From Sanderia malayensis (lineage: Eukaryota; Cnidaria; Scyphozoa; Semaeostomeae; Pelagiidae): a DNA stretch of 64,000 nt. The notes below the pieces were generated by a model. That model did not search any database. It worked only from the letters and a program-made list of their open reading frames with translations, and had not been told where the DNA came from. Position 1 is the stretch's first letter. Every line of letters begins with the position of its first letter. The DNA is taken from the NCBI GenBank assembly GCA_013076295.1, contig RQOL01000660.1, positions 2,728,001-2,792,000 of the forward strand, given 5' to 3'. A program made the translations under genes and the position numbers. Positions 54,644 through 64,000 of this stretch are shown piece after piece.

Positions 54644-57600
54644 TTAAAAAAGTTTCACCTGATCAAGAATTTCGCCATATACATTTGCAGCACCCTCCAT
54701 TTCAAGCTGAAACTCCAACTTCCTTGCATCAAGCTACAAGAAAACATTGACATAATTCTAAACAAATAAAACCATATATATTAATAAGAATAGCTAGCCT
54801 GATATTGTTCTGCTTTCTTGGGAGTCGCACAAAATAATAATAAAAAACCATTACTACCTTTTCAGACAATTCTCTTTCTTCGTTTTCAATTTCAATCAGT
54901 CTCGCACGACTTTTATTAATGGCTCCATTCATCAAAGCAGATATTTTTCTGCAAACAAGAAAAATTGCCAGTAAATGATAGTTTAATAAGGATTATAATA
55001 AAATGTCAAACAATAAAAGTGTGGAACACCATTATGAACAGTCTTTGATCGGTACAGAACTTCAAAATTGCTTTTAAAATCGGAAACATGGCGAAACATA
55101 GTAAATGCTAAAGCTTTTCGTCTGACACTCATCAGAGTAGTACGTCAGAAAGAGAACGAAAATGAAAACCTAACGAACAATTATACCCAGAAGAGGATCG
55201 AAATTGGCCACTATGAAACACCATTATGAAAAAACAAGCCTTCAATTTTCAATCAAAAGCATAAGAACCATAAACAGAAACAATTTAATATATAAAATTA
55301 TTTACTTCTTTTCAGTCTCGATTGCTTCCTTGATCGAAGAATAAACTTTCTGGTGTTGAATATGCATTCTTGTCAACTTCTCTTGCTTCGAAATTCCTTG
55401 CATTTTGAGGTTCTGTGACCAAATAACGACAAACAAAAAATAACATCAAACAAAACCACACAAAAATAAATATAGTGCAAAGGAGAAACTTCTAATTTTT
55501 ATCAAATTACTCTTTCCTGGCACAATTTTTACAGAACAGAACTGTAAAATAGGTTTTGAATCACTGGTGTTTCGAACCAATGATCTGATTAGATACCGTG
55601 TGTTATACAAAAAATTATTATTTAGCTAGCTTCACGACTTTATAGTGTAACAAAAACTAAAATTCAACACATTTATACTTTAAATCCTATCCTTATAAAA
55701 ATAAGAAAATTAATTAAAATTAAATCAGACTTGAACAAAACTGAAAGTGTCTCTTTATCTACGCCTTTGATAACATGATAAAGGTATAAAGCTACTTAAA
55801 TATTATAAAATAAGCATCAACGAAAATAAAAAAGAAAATGTTAACCTGTAGCTCAGCAACTAAATCTTTGATGGTTCTTTCTTGAGCCCCAATTGTATCC
55901 TTGACAACTTCCAGGCTTTTGGTTGTCGTCCTGAGAAAAAAGAAACAAGAAAAATTTCGTAAAAATTCGTAAAAATTTGTCATCAATGCTTGCAATTAAT
56001 CCTTAATAATGAGACTCATCATTTCGCAAACAGGCTGATAATCAGTTAATCAAAGCTAATCACTTTAAATCAAAGCTAATCATCTTTTAATCAATGTCCA
56101 AAACCATCTGCAGCAAGCATCAGATTGAGTATCATAAACCTATTCACAGATTGAAAACAAATCAAAAACTAAAATCTCAAAACATTTTGTGAATAAATAA
56201 CACGAAACTCAATTACAAACTATATTTATGATCAAGGCTCAAACTCGACAATTAACTGTTAAAGATTTACTTAATGGATAACCCAATTAACGAACTAACA
56301 TAGTCAGGATTCAAATTTATTCGAAATTTGAGCGAATACAGAAGAAAAACAAGAATCTTCTGACGAGGGACCTTTGAGGTAAGAGGAGATTTTGGCACTC
56401 TCAGCGAATCAATTAGTTCTTGTAGCTCAAAATTCTCCTTTTCCAACTCAAAAATCTTCGCCTTTTGCTGTTGTAACTTCACCCGGTTCTCTTATCTTCT
56501 TTGTTTGCACTTAGCAATCTCATCAACCAGATGATTCATATATTTCTAGCTCTCTTGTTCTTCTTTCGACAACTGTTCTTGGTCATCTTGTAACGCTTTC
56601 TCCTCGACAATCAGGCGTTGTCCATCATCTTTCAACACTTTCCATTTGTCTGCTAAAGCATTTGCTTTAGACTCAAGACCTGAATATACATCGAACAATT
56701 CAATTTTTTCTGCAATAAATATCTTTCTAAGCACAGCATATCGCTGGCTGCCTTGAAGCACTAATTGTTTCAAGAAAAGTAGGTTCTTTGAACCAACTTG
56801 TTTGTTCTGGAATTTCTCTACATATATATCATGGATTGCGTTGTTCTTTGTCCAAAGAACACCTTGCTTTACTTTTATAATTAATTTCTTGTAAGCGAGG
56901 AATCGATCATGAAAGTGAAGCAAGGTTTTCTTTGGACAAAGAACAACGCAATCCATGATATAAATGTGGAGAAATTCCAGAACAAACAAGTCGGTTCAAA
57001 AAACCTACTTTTTCTGAAGCAATTGTTGCTTCAAGGCAGCCAGTGCTATGCGGTGCAGAGAAAGCTTTTTATGGCTGAAAAAATGGAATTATTGGAGGTA
57101 TTTTCAGGTCTTAAGTCTAAAGCGAATGCTTTAGCAGACGATTTGAAAATGTTGAAAGATGATGGACAGCGCCTGATTGTCCAGGAGAAAGCGTTACAAG
57201 ATGACCAAGAACAGTTGTCAAAAGAAGAACAAGAGAGGAAGAAATATATGAGTCATCTGGTTGATGAGATTGCTAAGTGCAAACAAAGAAGATTAGAGAA
57301 CCGGGTGAAGTTACAACACCAAAAGGCAAAGATTTTTGAGTTGGAAAAGGAGAATTTTGAGCTACAAGAAAAAATTGATTCGCTGAGAGTGCCAAAATCT
57401 CCTCTTACCTCAAAGGTCCCTCGTCAGAAGATTCTTGTTGTTCTTTTGTATGTATGATAATCTTGTATGTATTGTTATTTTGCTCCGCTCCAAGTGGGGG
57501 CATATCAACACCCCATGAAAATACTTAACAGCAATTTGACGAACAACCAGAATAACCATTAACATCTTGATCATTATTATTGTTATCATCATAATACATT

Positions 57601-60600
57601 TGGTTCTTCCACGAATCACCATTTGGATCAGATCCAGACATAATGAATTGAAATAGAAGTTAAACTTCGTAAACTGAAAACTGCATGTATACTTCAAGGT
57701 GAGAAAACAACTTATTGTGAATAAAATCATGCCGCAATTTATATTCTCTTATTTGTTAAACCATTGTGACGTCTATTTAATTAACAATTAAAAATTACGT
57801 CACAAATGGAATCACACACTCTTTGTGATTCGATTTCCGAAAATTACCTTCTCCCAATCTCTCGAACATTAAGTAAAAAAATAAAAAAATTCAAATAAAA
57901 TAATTTCATGAATACAAAAAATGCAAAAACAAGTGACTTGAAAATCCATATGCTGAAAAAGATCTTGCAAGATAGAAGTTAACGCATGCCGACATGTTTA
58001 GCGAGGCGCAAGACAACTATTACTGTCGCGTTCTCTGGGGTTTGATTATCATGCAAGACGCAAAATAAACTGAAATAAAATTTCATAAACTTACGAATGC
58101 TTTTTAAGTAGAGTAGCCAAACCAGTGATCAACTTTAGCGCTGTTGTTGCATCCTAAAAAATATAGAAGCCATTTAGTAAAATAAAACACAATGTGGTAA
58201 TCTCGAGTTTATTCAAAATGAGCTGAAATTATCTAATATTATTGAAATGTATTGATTCCAAACCATAGAAACATTTTAATAAATATATATATACATGCAC
58301 AAATCAATGTTTATTGATACCTCTTCCAGATCGCACAGTTGTCTTTCTTTGTAACTTGATGTATTAAGCAAACTCGATTTCTGAAGACCAATAACTCTAC
58401 TCTCTTCGTAAAGGCTTTCCTTTTCCAAAATTTCCTGCCAAAAACAGAGCGACAAGCTTTAGCAAAATCGACAATCATAATTAAGAATATACATTTATTT
58501 ATTTATTTATGCTTTTCAACTTGAAAGGTCCAGGAATCGAGCTCCAAGGTTCGAGTTTAATCTTCTCTCAAATAAAAACTTCCATATGAAGATAGCAAAT
58601 CGCAGCTTAATAAAATGCAAAAATACTTACAAGAACACATTCTTGGTCCTTAAAAACTTTTGCTTTTTCTTCAAGATGTTTCATTTTTGTTGCCTGGCAC
58701 ACGAAAAAGCAGAGAATTTTAGTGACTGCATCAAACATGTTAAAGATACATAGACTTTAAATATTGAATATACATGACACTGCATAGTTGGAAATAGACG
58801 TGGATTGATCATTTATTATTTGTTACCGTTTTGTCTTTCATTTTCTCGTATTTTGCTCTCCATGAGCTTAACTCTGGACCGAGCTACAAGAACAACATTT
58901 AGTTAGTTATGGTAAAGTTTTCATTACACACACATTACATAAAAATTGTTCTGTGAAAAAATAATAATTTACCAAAGTGACAGTCTTCTGGTCTGCAGCT
59001 TTCTTCGCTCTAAAAAATCCAAATTAAGAATCTGTTATTTTGCAATAGCAAAATTAACATGCTCAACCAACATAAGTCATCTTAATGAGATATAAGTTAA
59101 GTATAAAAATAAAATAAAAACATTACTTCATTTCAGCTATTTGATTTATCAACTCTTGCTTTCTGTTTTCCAATTCAATTCTTCTGGATTTAATTTCATA
59201 CTTGTAAATAAATAAAAAAGGTATTCAATGAAAATGTCATGGAACATACAATTATTGTTGTTTATCTAAGGGATTCTAGGACTTTCAAAGCTTTTTCTGA
59301 GAAAGGTAAGTACTATACAAGATAGCAAGTTGCTTAGAGATAGGAAGCATTGAGAGAAATTTGATAGAGACACATACATGTAAAGACAGAGAAAATTTCA
59401 CTTACAGCTTGGTTAAAAGCTTTGTCTAAAACCTCATATTTTGTGTTGAAAAACTGAATGCGATTGACAATAGCACTGGAAAAAAGAAAAATAGAGATGT
59501 GTACTTGGTTTTAATAACTGAATAATAAATTCAAATTATCTTAGTCAACAATGTCCCCCATTAGCAAAATTGCCAAACCTCCTGAAACTTTTATTGTTAA
59601 TATTACTATTATTAAATCTAATGATGTTTACCTTAATAGCTTCTGGGTACGTTTTGGTTCTGAAATAAACAATAATGCATGAGCATGATTGATATAACAT
59701 CATGATTCTTATCATTAAAATGTAAACTGATAAGCTCGAGATAGCGAGATTCGACTGTATTACTGCGTTCTGGGACCCAAGTCAAGCCAACCTAAATATG
59801 GACAGACTTGTAAACTGCTACTAAGTAAACTGTGGCAGAAAACACTCACTTGGTACAAGAAGATCTTTGAGAGTGAAATTATTAATGCCACAAGTTTGCA
59901 TTATTTTATTCCTAAAACAAATTATTAAACATGTTATCTAACAGAGCTTGGATACCTCAATACTTCAAACACTTACATTTTCAAAATAAATTATAAATGA
60001 CTTTGTTTCCTTTGCAATATGTCCCAGGTTTCATCTTGCCCCAGTAAACCCTAAGACCTGTACTAGATTAAGCTGTAGGAAAGCAGAACGATAATAGCTC
60101 TAGCTTTATTTTGTGAACAACTGGATCAGGGTAAAACAAAAACACTTTTATGACATAGATAATGTTCTGGGTGGAGAAATTATACTCTGCTTCGAATAAC
60201 TTACACTGCAACAGCAAGGGTGCATAAACCAACTGTTTCTTCGTAGATTCTTGGATATTTGAAACGATCCATGCCACGCAACTGTGCCTAAAATTAGATA
60301 AACAACATAATAGAATTGATTCGGTTTTCGGTGATGTATAGATCCTGCAAAATAATTTCTTGCTAAAACAATAACAATCTCATCTCACCTGATTTATCAG
60401 CTCTGGAATAAATTCATTCCAAGAAAACACAAGAGCCTTATATATAGCAACTGCCTTTTGCGACTAAAAGAAGAATAACGTGTTAACTTCAAATTGTTTT
60501 GCTACTTTTCAGCCACATAACTATCTTGCTCAAATAAGAAGGGCGTGAAAAGGCTCCATGAAAAAAGGACTTCAAAAGATAAGAGCTTAACAACAAATTT

Positions 60601-60760
60601 CGGATGAAATACATACAAAAAAATAGAATACCTTCAACTTCTTTAGTTCGTCCACACTGACAACGACATTTCCATCAGAAGCTTCGGATATAGCAAAAGC
60701 AATTGTCTCGTAATCTAGCATGGGAATGCTATCCCTCAAATCTTGAGTAGGCATCGCCAT
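54644..60760 (-). CDS. NUF2: Kinetochore protein Nuf2
   Basis: Sixteen exons, phase-checked, encode about 407 residues (human NUF2 has 464): 60760-60632, 60463-60389, 60287-60205, 59911-59850, 59659-59632, 59475-59406, 59200-59127, 59009-58973, 58883-58827, 58693-58631, 58434-58321, 58153-58095, 55930-55846, 55412-55306, 54948-54858, 54733-54644. Nuf2 pairs with Ndc80/Hec1 and binds Spc24-Spc25 in the Ndc80 complex that links kinetochores to microtubules. The N-terminal CH-like domain is recognisable: GINNFTLKDLLVP followed by KPKRTQKLLRSAIVNRIQFF, matching the family's DF-x3-D-x2-P-x2-KRT-x4-SxxINFI block. The remainder is Lys/Glu-rich coiled coil (for example GPELSSWRAKYEKMKDKT). The 2.16-kb intron between 58095 and 55930 contains the palindromic ORF pair. 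Confidence 0.9.
56345..56989 (-). pseudogene. Left arm of palindrome: disrupted copy of coiled-coil ORF
   Basis: Read on the minus strand this arm matches the intact ORF at 56909-57457 almost codon for codon, but two in-frame stops interrupt it (around 56546 and 56492). The remaining pieces are open from 56989 to 56546 and below about 56482. It is antisense to the intact copy and in the same orientation as NUF2. Confidence 0.65.
56345..57447. repeat. Inverted repeat of about 540-bp arms with a spacer of about 25 bp
   Basis: The left arm (about 56345-56885) and right arm (about 56905-57447) are inverted copies, with substitutions but few length changes. The arms end together at the segment encoding KSPLTSKVPRQKIL. 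A transcript of the NUF2 intron would form a very long hairpin here. Confidence 0.85.
56909..57457 (+). CDS. Intronless coiled-coil ORF of unknown function (right arm of palindrome)
   Basis: A 182-residue open frame on the opposite strand to NUF2, inside its large intron. The middle and C-terminal parts are Lys/Glu/Gln-rich with heptad-like spacing (ALQDDQEQLSKEEQERKKYM, KIFELEKENFELQEKIDSL) and should form a coiled coil. No family is recognised. The absence of introns and the partial start suggest a retrocopy or a captured exon of a coiled-coil gene. On the minus strand a short ATG-initiated frame at 57641-57525 (MSGSDPNGDSWKNQMYYDD) could be another fragment of the source gene. Expression is unproven. 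Confidence 0.4.
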   Translation: MKVKQGFLWTKNNAIHDINVEKFQNKQVGSKNLLFLKQLLLQGSQCYAVQRKLFMAEKMELLEVFSGLKSKANALADDLKMLKDDGQRLIVQEKALQDDQEQLSKEEQERKKYMSHLVDEIAKCKQRRLENRVKLQHQKAKIFELEKENFELQEKIDSLRVPKSPLTSKVPRQKILVVLLYV

Positions 60761-60858
60761 TACGATACAGTATGAAGAAATATGTTCAAAGTATTGGCGC
60801 CACGACACAACACCAGCACAACCACAACAGCAACTTTCCGCAAGTCGCCTTCTTCAAC

Positions 60859-61211
60859 TACTTTAATCGGAGAAACTTTCGCGGGAAGAAACTTTCGCGA
60901 GGCGAAAAAAACGCGAAATTTCTAGAATTAACTTTCGCGTTTTAGGCAAAATCGGATATTTTGCGAGAATAAACTTTCGCGAATTCCAAGTCTGAACAGA
61001 AACTTCAGACAGAGACCTTGAAGTAGTTTTTATTCAAAGTGAAACTTTTTCATAAATTTCGCGAATTTCCAATTTTGAAAATTTTATCAAGAATGAACTT
61101 TCGCGAATTTCATGTTTTAGAAAATTTCGCGCAATAAATTTTCACGAATTTTGGCCAAAAACGCGAAAATCGCGAAAGTTTCTTCCCGCGAAAGTTTCTC
61201 CGATTAAAGTA
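60859..61211. mobile_element. MITE with tactttaatcgg terminal inverted repeats
   Basis: The left end tactttaatcggagaaactt and the exact inverse at the right end bound 353 bp; the inverted match runs about 40 bases. The interior is filled with aactttcgcga words in both orientations. It lies about 100 bp upstream of the NUF2 start codon, so it may overlap the promoter. Confidence 0.75.
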
Positions 61212-61262
61212 ATATCCAGCTGGAGGCCGCACAAGGGAAACAACTTGCGGAGGAGTCAGGTC

Positions 61263-61532
61263 AGGTCAGGTCACTCCCGTGGCCTGTTGGCCGTTGGGGC
61301 ACTTTGATGCGCGCACAATTTCCCGCCATCGTCCACGGTCCTTTGCGTTCCTTAGGCACTCCACCACACTCTTCTCTGTCCACTCCGCAATGTCCGCCAA
61401 CCACGTTCTCCTCGGTCTTCCTCTTCCTCTGCTTCCCTCTACCCCTCCGTGCATGATGTCATATGCTAGCGTACCATCCTTCCGTGAGATGTGCCCGAAC
61501 CATTGCAGCTTTCTCCTCCTTGCCGTCTCCAA
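61263..61532 (-). mobile_element. LINE (non-LTR retrotransposon) 3' fragment, reverse transcriptase C-terminus
   Basis: The minus-strand frame encodes the typical C-terminal segment of non-LTR reverse transcriptase ORFs (RRRKLQWFGHISRKDG, then GSRGRGRPRRTWLADIAEW). It ends in ATG-QQATGVT-like residues and a short tgacc tandem tail at the 3' end (about 61256-61272 in complement). The upstream part is missing (5' truncation). It directly borders the tRNA array. Confidence 0.75.
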
Positions 61533-61583
61533 CAGTGGCTCGAATGTACAGCATTAGAATTGCACTCAGTGATTGAAAATCAC

Positions 61584-61655
61584 TGAGCGTAACTAGTTTC
61601 GATCTACCGACCTCTGGGTTATGGGCCCAGCACGCTTCCACTGCGCCACTCTGCT
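61584..61655 (-). pseudogene. Initiator tRNA-Met pseudogene (edge copy)
   Basis: The 5' half and anticodon arm (CAT) are normal. The last ten bases, which should form the 3' acceptor strand and the end of the T stem, are replaced by unrelated sequence, so the acceptor stem cannot form. It is the first unit of the array, next to the LINE fragment. Confidence 0.8.
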
Positions 61656-61778
61656 CATATTTACCTGGACTTAATGCAAGTACCATAATCTTCTTAATCT
61701 GCCAATTTCTAGAAATTTGAGGCAAAAAAGTCTGGCATTAGTTGCGCTCAGCGAGTGCGAACAAAATATTCATAAATA

Positions 61779-61850
61779 TAACAGAGGGTAGTTTCGATCT
61801 ACCGACCTCTGGGTTATGGGCCCAGCACGCTTCCACTGCGCCACTCTGCT
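61779..61850 (-). tRNA. Initiator tRNA-Met (CAT)
   Basis: A 72-nt gene with 5' AGCAGAG, anticodon stem CTGGG/CCCAG, loop CCCATAA and T-loop ATCGAAA, matching animal initiator tRNA-Met, including the A1:U72-type end. One base near the 3' end (GTTA instead of GCTA) weakens the acceptor stem. Confidence 0.85.
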
Positions 61851-61973
61851 CACATTTACCTGGACTTACTGCAAGTACCATAATCTTCTCATTCTGCCAA
61901 TTTCTAGAAATTTGATGCAGAAAAGTCTGGCATTAGTTGCGCTCAGCGAGTGCGAACAAAATATTCATAAATA

Positions 61974-62045
61974 TAGCAGAGGGTAGTTTCGATCTACCGA
62001 CCACTGGGTTATGGGCCCAGCACGTTTCCACTGCGCCACTCTGCT
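61974..62045 (-). tRNA. Initiator tRNA-Met (CAT)
   Basis: Full 72-nt cloverleaf. It differs from the array consensus by one base in the D-arm side (ACGT for GCGT) and one in the variable region. Confidence 0.85.
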
Positions 62046-62168
62046 CATATTTACCTGGACTTAATGCAAATACCATAAACTTCTCAATCTGCCAATTTCT
62101 AGAAATTTGATGCAGAAACGTCTGGCATTAGTTGCGCTCAGCGAGTGCGAACAAAATATTCTTAAATA

Positions 62169-62240
62169 TAGCAGAGGGTAGTTTCGATCTACCGACCTCT
62201 GGGTTATGGGCCCAGCACGCTTCCACTGCGCCACTCTGCT
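62169..62240 (-). tRNA. Initiator tRNA-Met (CAT)
   Basis: Matches the array consensus over all 72 bases; all stems pair. Confidence 0.93.
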
Positions 62241-62363
62241 CATATTTACCTGGATTTAATGCAAGTACCATAATTATCTCAATCTGCCAATTTCTAGAAA
62301 CTTGACGCAGAAAAGTCTGGCATTAGTTGCGCTTAGTGATTATGAATAAAATAATCATAAATA

Positions 62364-62435
62364 TAGCAGAGGGTAGTTTCGATCTACCGACCTCTGGGTT
62401 ATGGGCCCAGCACGCTTCCACTGCGCCACTCTGCT
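62364..62435 (-). tRNA. Initiator tRNA-Met (CAT)
   Basis: Consensus tRNA body. Its downstream spacer is slightly diverged but keeps the TTTT terminator. Confidence 0.93.
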
Positions 62436-62558
62436 CACATTTACCTGGACTTAATGCAAGTACCATAATCTTCTCAATCTGCCAATTTCTAGAAATTTGA
62501 TGCAGAAAAGTCTGGCATTAGTTGCGCTCAGCGAGTGCGAAAAAAATATTCATAAATA

Positions 62559-62630
62559 TAGCAGAGGGTAGTTTCGATCCACCGACCACTGGGTTATGGG
62601 CCCAGCACGCTTCCACTGCGCCACTCTGCT
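62559..62630 (-). tRNA. Initiator tRNA-Met (CAT)
   Basis: Consensus apart from one T-stem change that makes a G-U pair and one variable-region base; the fold is preserved. Confidence 0.88.
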
Positions 62631-62753
62631 CATATTTACCTGGACTTAATGCAAGTACCATAATCCTCTCAATCTGCCAATTTCTAGAAATTTGATGCAC
62701 AAAAGTCTGGCATTAGTTGCGCTCAGCGAGTGCGAACAAAATATTTATAAATA

Positions 62754-62825
62754 TAGCAGAGGGTAGTTTCGATCTACCGACCTCTGGGTTGTGGGCCCAG
62801 CACGCTTCCACTGCGCCACTCTGCT
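62754..62825 (-). tRNA. Initiator tRNA body with CAC anticodon
   Basis: Identical to the initiator consensus except that the anticodon loop reads CCCACAA, changing CAT to CAC, which would read the valine codon GUG. All stems are intact. Confidence 0.85.
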
Positions 62826-62948
62826 CATATTTACCTGGACTTAATGCAAGTACCATAATCCTCTCAATCTGCCATTTTCTAGAAATTTGATGCAGAAAAG
62901 TCTGGCATTAGTTGCGCTCAGCGAGTGCGAACAAAATATTTATAAATA

Positions 62949-63020
62949 TAGCAGAGGGTAGTTTTGATCCACCGACCTCTGGGTTGTGGGCCCAGCACGC
63001 TTCCACTGCGCCACTCTGCT
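62949..63020 (-). tRNA. Initiator tRNA body with CAC anticodon
   Basis: Shares the CAC anticodon with the neighbouring unit at 62754 and adds T-arm changes (complement of ttttgatcc), including one in the T loop. Probably the sister duplicate of that unit. Confidence 0.8.
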
Positions 63021-63143
63021 CATATTTACCTGGACTTAATGCAAATACCATAAACTTCTCAATCTGCCAATTTCTAGAAATTTGATGCAGAAAAGTCTGG
63101 CATCAGTTGCGCTCAGCGAGTGCGAATAAAATATTCCTAAATA

Positions 63144-63215
63144 TAGCAGAGGGTAGTTTCGATCTACCGACCTCTGGGTTATGGGCCTAGCACGCTTCCA
63201 CTACGCCACTCTGCT
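63144..63215 (-). tRNA. Initiator tRNA-Met (CAT), variant
   Basis: The CAT anticodon is kept, but one base of the anticodon stem (CTAGG for CTGGG) creates an A-C mismatch in the run of G-C pairs that initiator tRNAs need. There is also one D-stem wobble. The same changes occur in the next unit. Confidence 0.8.
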
Positions 63216-63338
63216 CACATTTACCTGGACTTAATGCAAGTACCATAATCTTCTCAATCTGCCAATTTCTAGAAATTTGATGCAGAAAAGTCTGGCATCA
63301 GTTGCGCTCAGCGAGTGCGAATAAAATATTCCTAAATA

Positions 63339-63410
63339 TAGCAGAGGGTAGTTTCGATCTACCGACCTCTGGGTTATGGGCCTAGCACGCTTCCACTACG
63401 CCACTCTGCT
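63339..63410 (-). tRNA. Initiator tRNA-Met (CAT), variant
   Basis: The same anticodon-stem mismatch and D-stem change as the unit at 63144, and a near-identical spacer, so the two are a recent unit duplication. Confidence 0.8.
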
Positions 63411-63533
63411 CACATTTACCTGGACTTAATGCAAGTACCATAATCTTCTCAATCTGCCAATTTCTAGACATTTGACGCAGAAATGTTTGCGTATAGTTGC
63501 CCTAAACAATTGCAAATAAAATGTTCATAAATA

Positions 63534-63605
63534 TAGCAGAGGGTAGTTTCGATCTACCGACCTCTGGGTTATGGGCCCAGCACGCTTCCACTACGCTACT
63601 CTGCT
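63534..63605 (-). tRNA. Initiator tRNA-Met (CAT), variant
   Basis: CAT anticodon and intact acceptor and anticodon stems. Two bases near the D arm differ (TAGCGTAG for TGGCGCAG), touching the A box. The adjacent spacer is the most diverged of the array. Confidence 0.8.
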
Positions 63606-63728
63606 CACATTTACCTAGACTTAATGCAAATACCATAAACCTCTCAATCTGCCAATTTCTAGAAATTTGATGCAGAAAAGTCTGGCATTAGTTGCGCTCA
63701 GTGAATGCGAATAAAAAGTTCATAAATA

Positions 63729-63800
63729 TAGCACAGGGTAGTTTCGATCTACCGACCTCTGGGTTATGGGCCCAGCACGCTTCCACTGCGCCACTCTGCC
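63729..63800 (-). tRNA. Initiator tRNA-Met (CAT), degenerate
   Basis: The first base is G in place of A, giving G1:U72, and the 3' acceptor strand has one change that causes a G-G mismatch. Loss of the A1:U72 pair removes an initiator identity feature, so function is doubtful. Confidence 0.75.
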
Positions 63801-63923
63801 CACATTTACCTGGACTTAATGCAAGTACCATAATCTTCTCAATCTGCCAATTTCTAGAAATTTGATGCAAAAAAGTCTGGCATTAGTTGCGCTCAGCGAG
63901 TGCGAACAAAATATTCTTAAATA

Positions 63924-63995
63924 TAGCAGAGGGTAGTTTCGATCTACCGACCTCTGGGTTATGGGCCCAGCACGCTTCCACTGCGCCACTCTGCT
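63924..63995 (-). tRNA. Initiator tRNA-Met (CAT)
   Basis: Full consensus 72-nt gene, the last complete unit before the window edge. The TTTT terminator lies at about 63908-63911 in complement. Confidence 0.93.
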
Positions 63996-64000
63996 CACAT

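Larger units (their letters stand above)
61561..64000 (-). repeat. Tandem array of 195-bp units, each with one initiator tRNA-Met gene
   Basis: Starts of the tRNA segment are at 61584 and then every 195 bp exactly to 63924, giving 13 units; the array runs off the window. Each unit is 72 bp of tRNA plus 123 bp of spacer. Spacers are nearly as similar between units as the tRNAs, which indicates homogenisation. Each spacer places an oligo-T run (aaaa on the plus strand) about 15 bp beyond the tRNA 3' end, as a Pol III terminator. Confidence 0.95.

Noticed and set aside
61266..64000. Short repeated ORFs across the tRNA array (about 60 codons each, both strands)
   Set aside because: They only recur because the 195-bp tRNA unit recurs; they read through tRNA sequence and have no independent coding signal.
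61561..64000. CRISPR-like array of direct repeats
   Set aside because: Repeats are 195 bp with a tRNA in each and conserved spacers, in a eukaryotic genome; nothing resembles short repeats with unique spacers.

Overview
The window looks like AT-rich nuclear DNA from an invertebrate animal. Every multi-exon gene splices with GT-AG introns of roughly 70-2,200 bp, and the gene set is metazoan: a Bcl-2 family member, a GAS1/GFR-alpha-like receptor, MORN1, NUF2, a receptor-type phosphatase-like protein and a pentameric ligand-gated channel. A cnidarian, tunicate or other non-vertebrate animal fits; I cannot name the taxon from sequence alone. I built the exon models by hand, checking codon phase at each junction.

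Layout. 1-3.8 kb: no convincing gene. 3.8-5.4 kb (-): two-exon Bcl-2 family gene. 5.4-11.2 kb: intergenic, with tRNA-derived SINE copies and a foldback element at 9.4-10.6 kb. 11.2-17.7 kb (-): 16-exon gene for a nuclear protein with two PWWP domains and a PWWP3A/MUM1-like C-terminus; its introns carry hammerhead-ribozyme motifs. 18.4-18.7 kb: hAT-type MITE. 19.05-19.83 kb (+): intronless GAS1-like gene. 19.8-23.2 kb: intergenic, with MITEs and a SINE. 23.2-26.7 kb (-): nine-exon endonuclease/exonuclease/phosphatase gene, divergent from MORN1 (27.4-35.6 kb, +, 13 exons). An intronless, Cys-less Cys-loop-type channel gene (29.5-31.5 kb, +) lies inside a MORN1 intron. 36.5-42.4 kb (-): receptor with a SEA-like ectodomain and a PTP domain that has lost its catalytic arginine. 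44.1-52.7 kb (-): a partial tandem duplicate of that receptor's 5' end, in which the short Thr-rich 20-residue repeat has expanded to about 135 copies. 54.6-60.8 kb (-): NUF2, 16 exons, with a large palindrome carrying two copies of a coiled-coil ORF in one intron. 60.9-61.5 kb: a MITE and a LINE fragment. 61.58 kb to the right edge: a tandem array with an exact 195-bp period, each unit holding one initiator tRNA-Met on the minus strand (13 units in view, the first truncated).

The genes do not form one pathway. The most notable items are the hammerhead ribozymes of retroelement type, the homogenised tRNA-iMet array with two units carrying a CAC (Val-type) anticodon, the receptor pseudophosphatase with its exploded mucin-like partial duplicate, the nested Cys-less channel gene, and the palindromic ORF pair inside NUF2.
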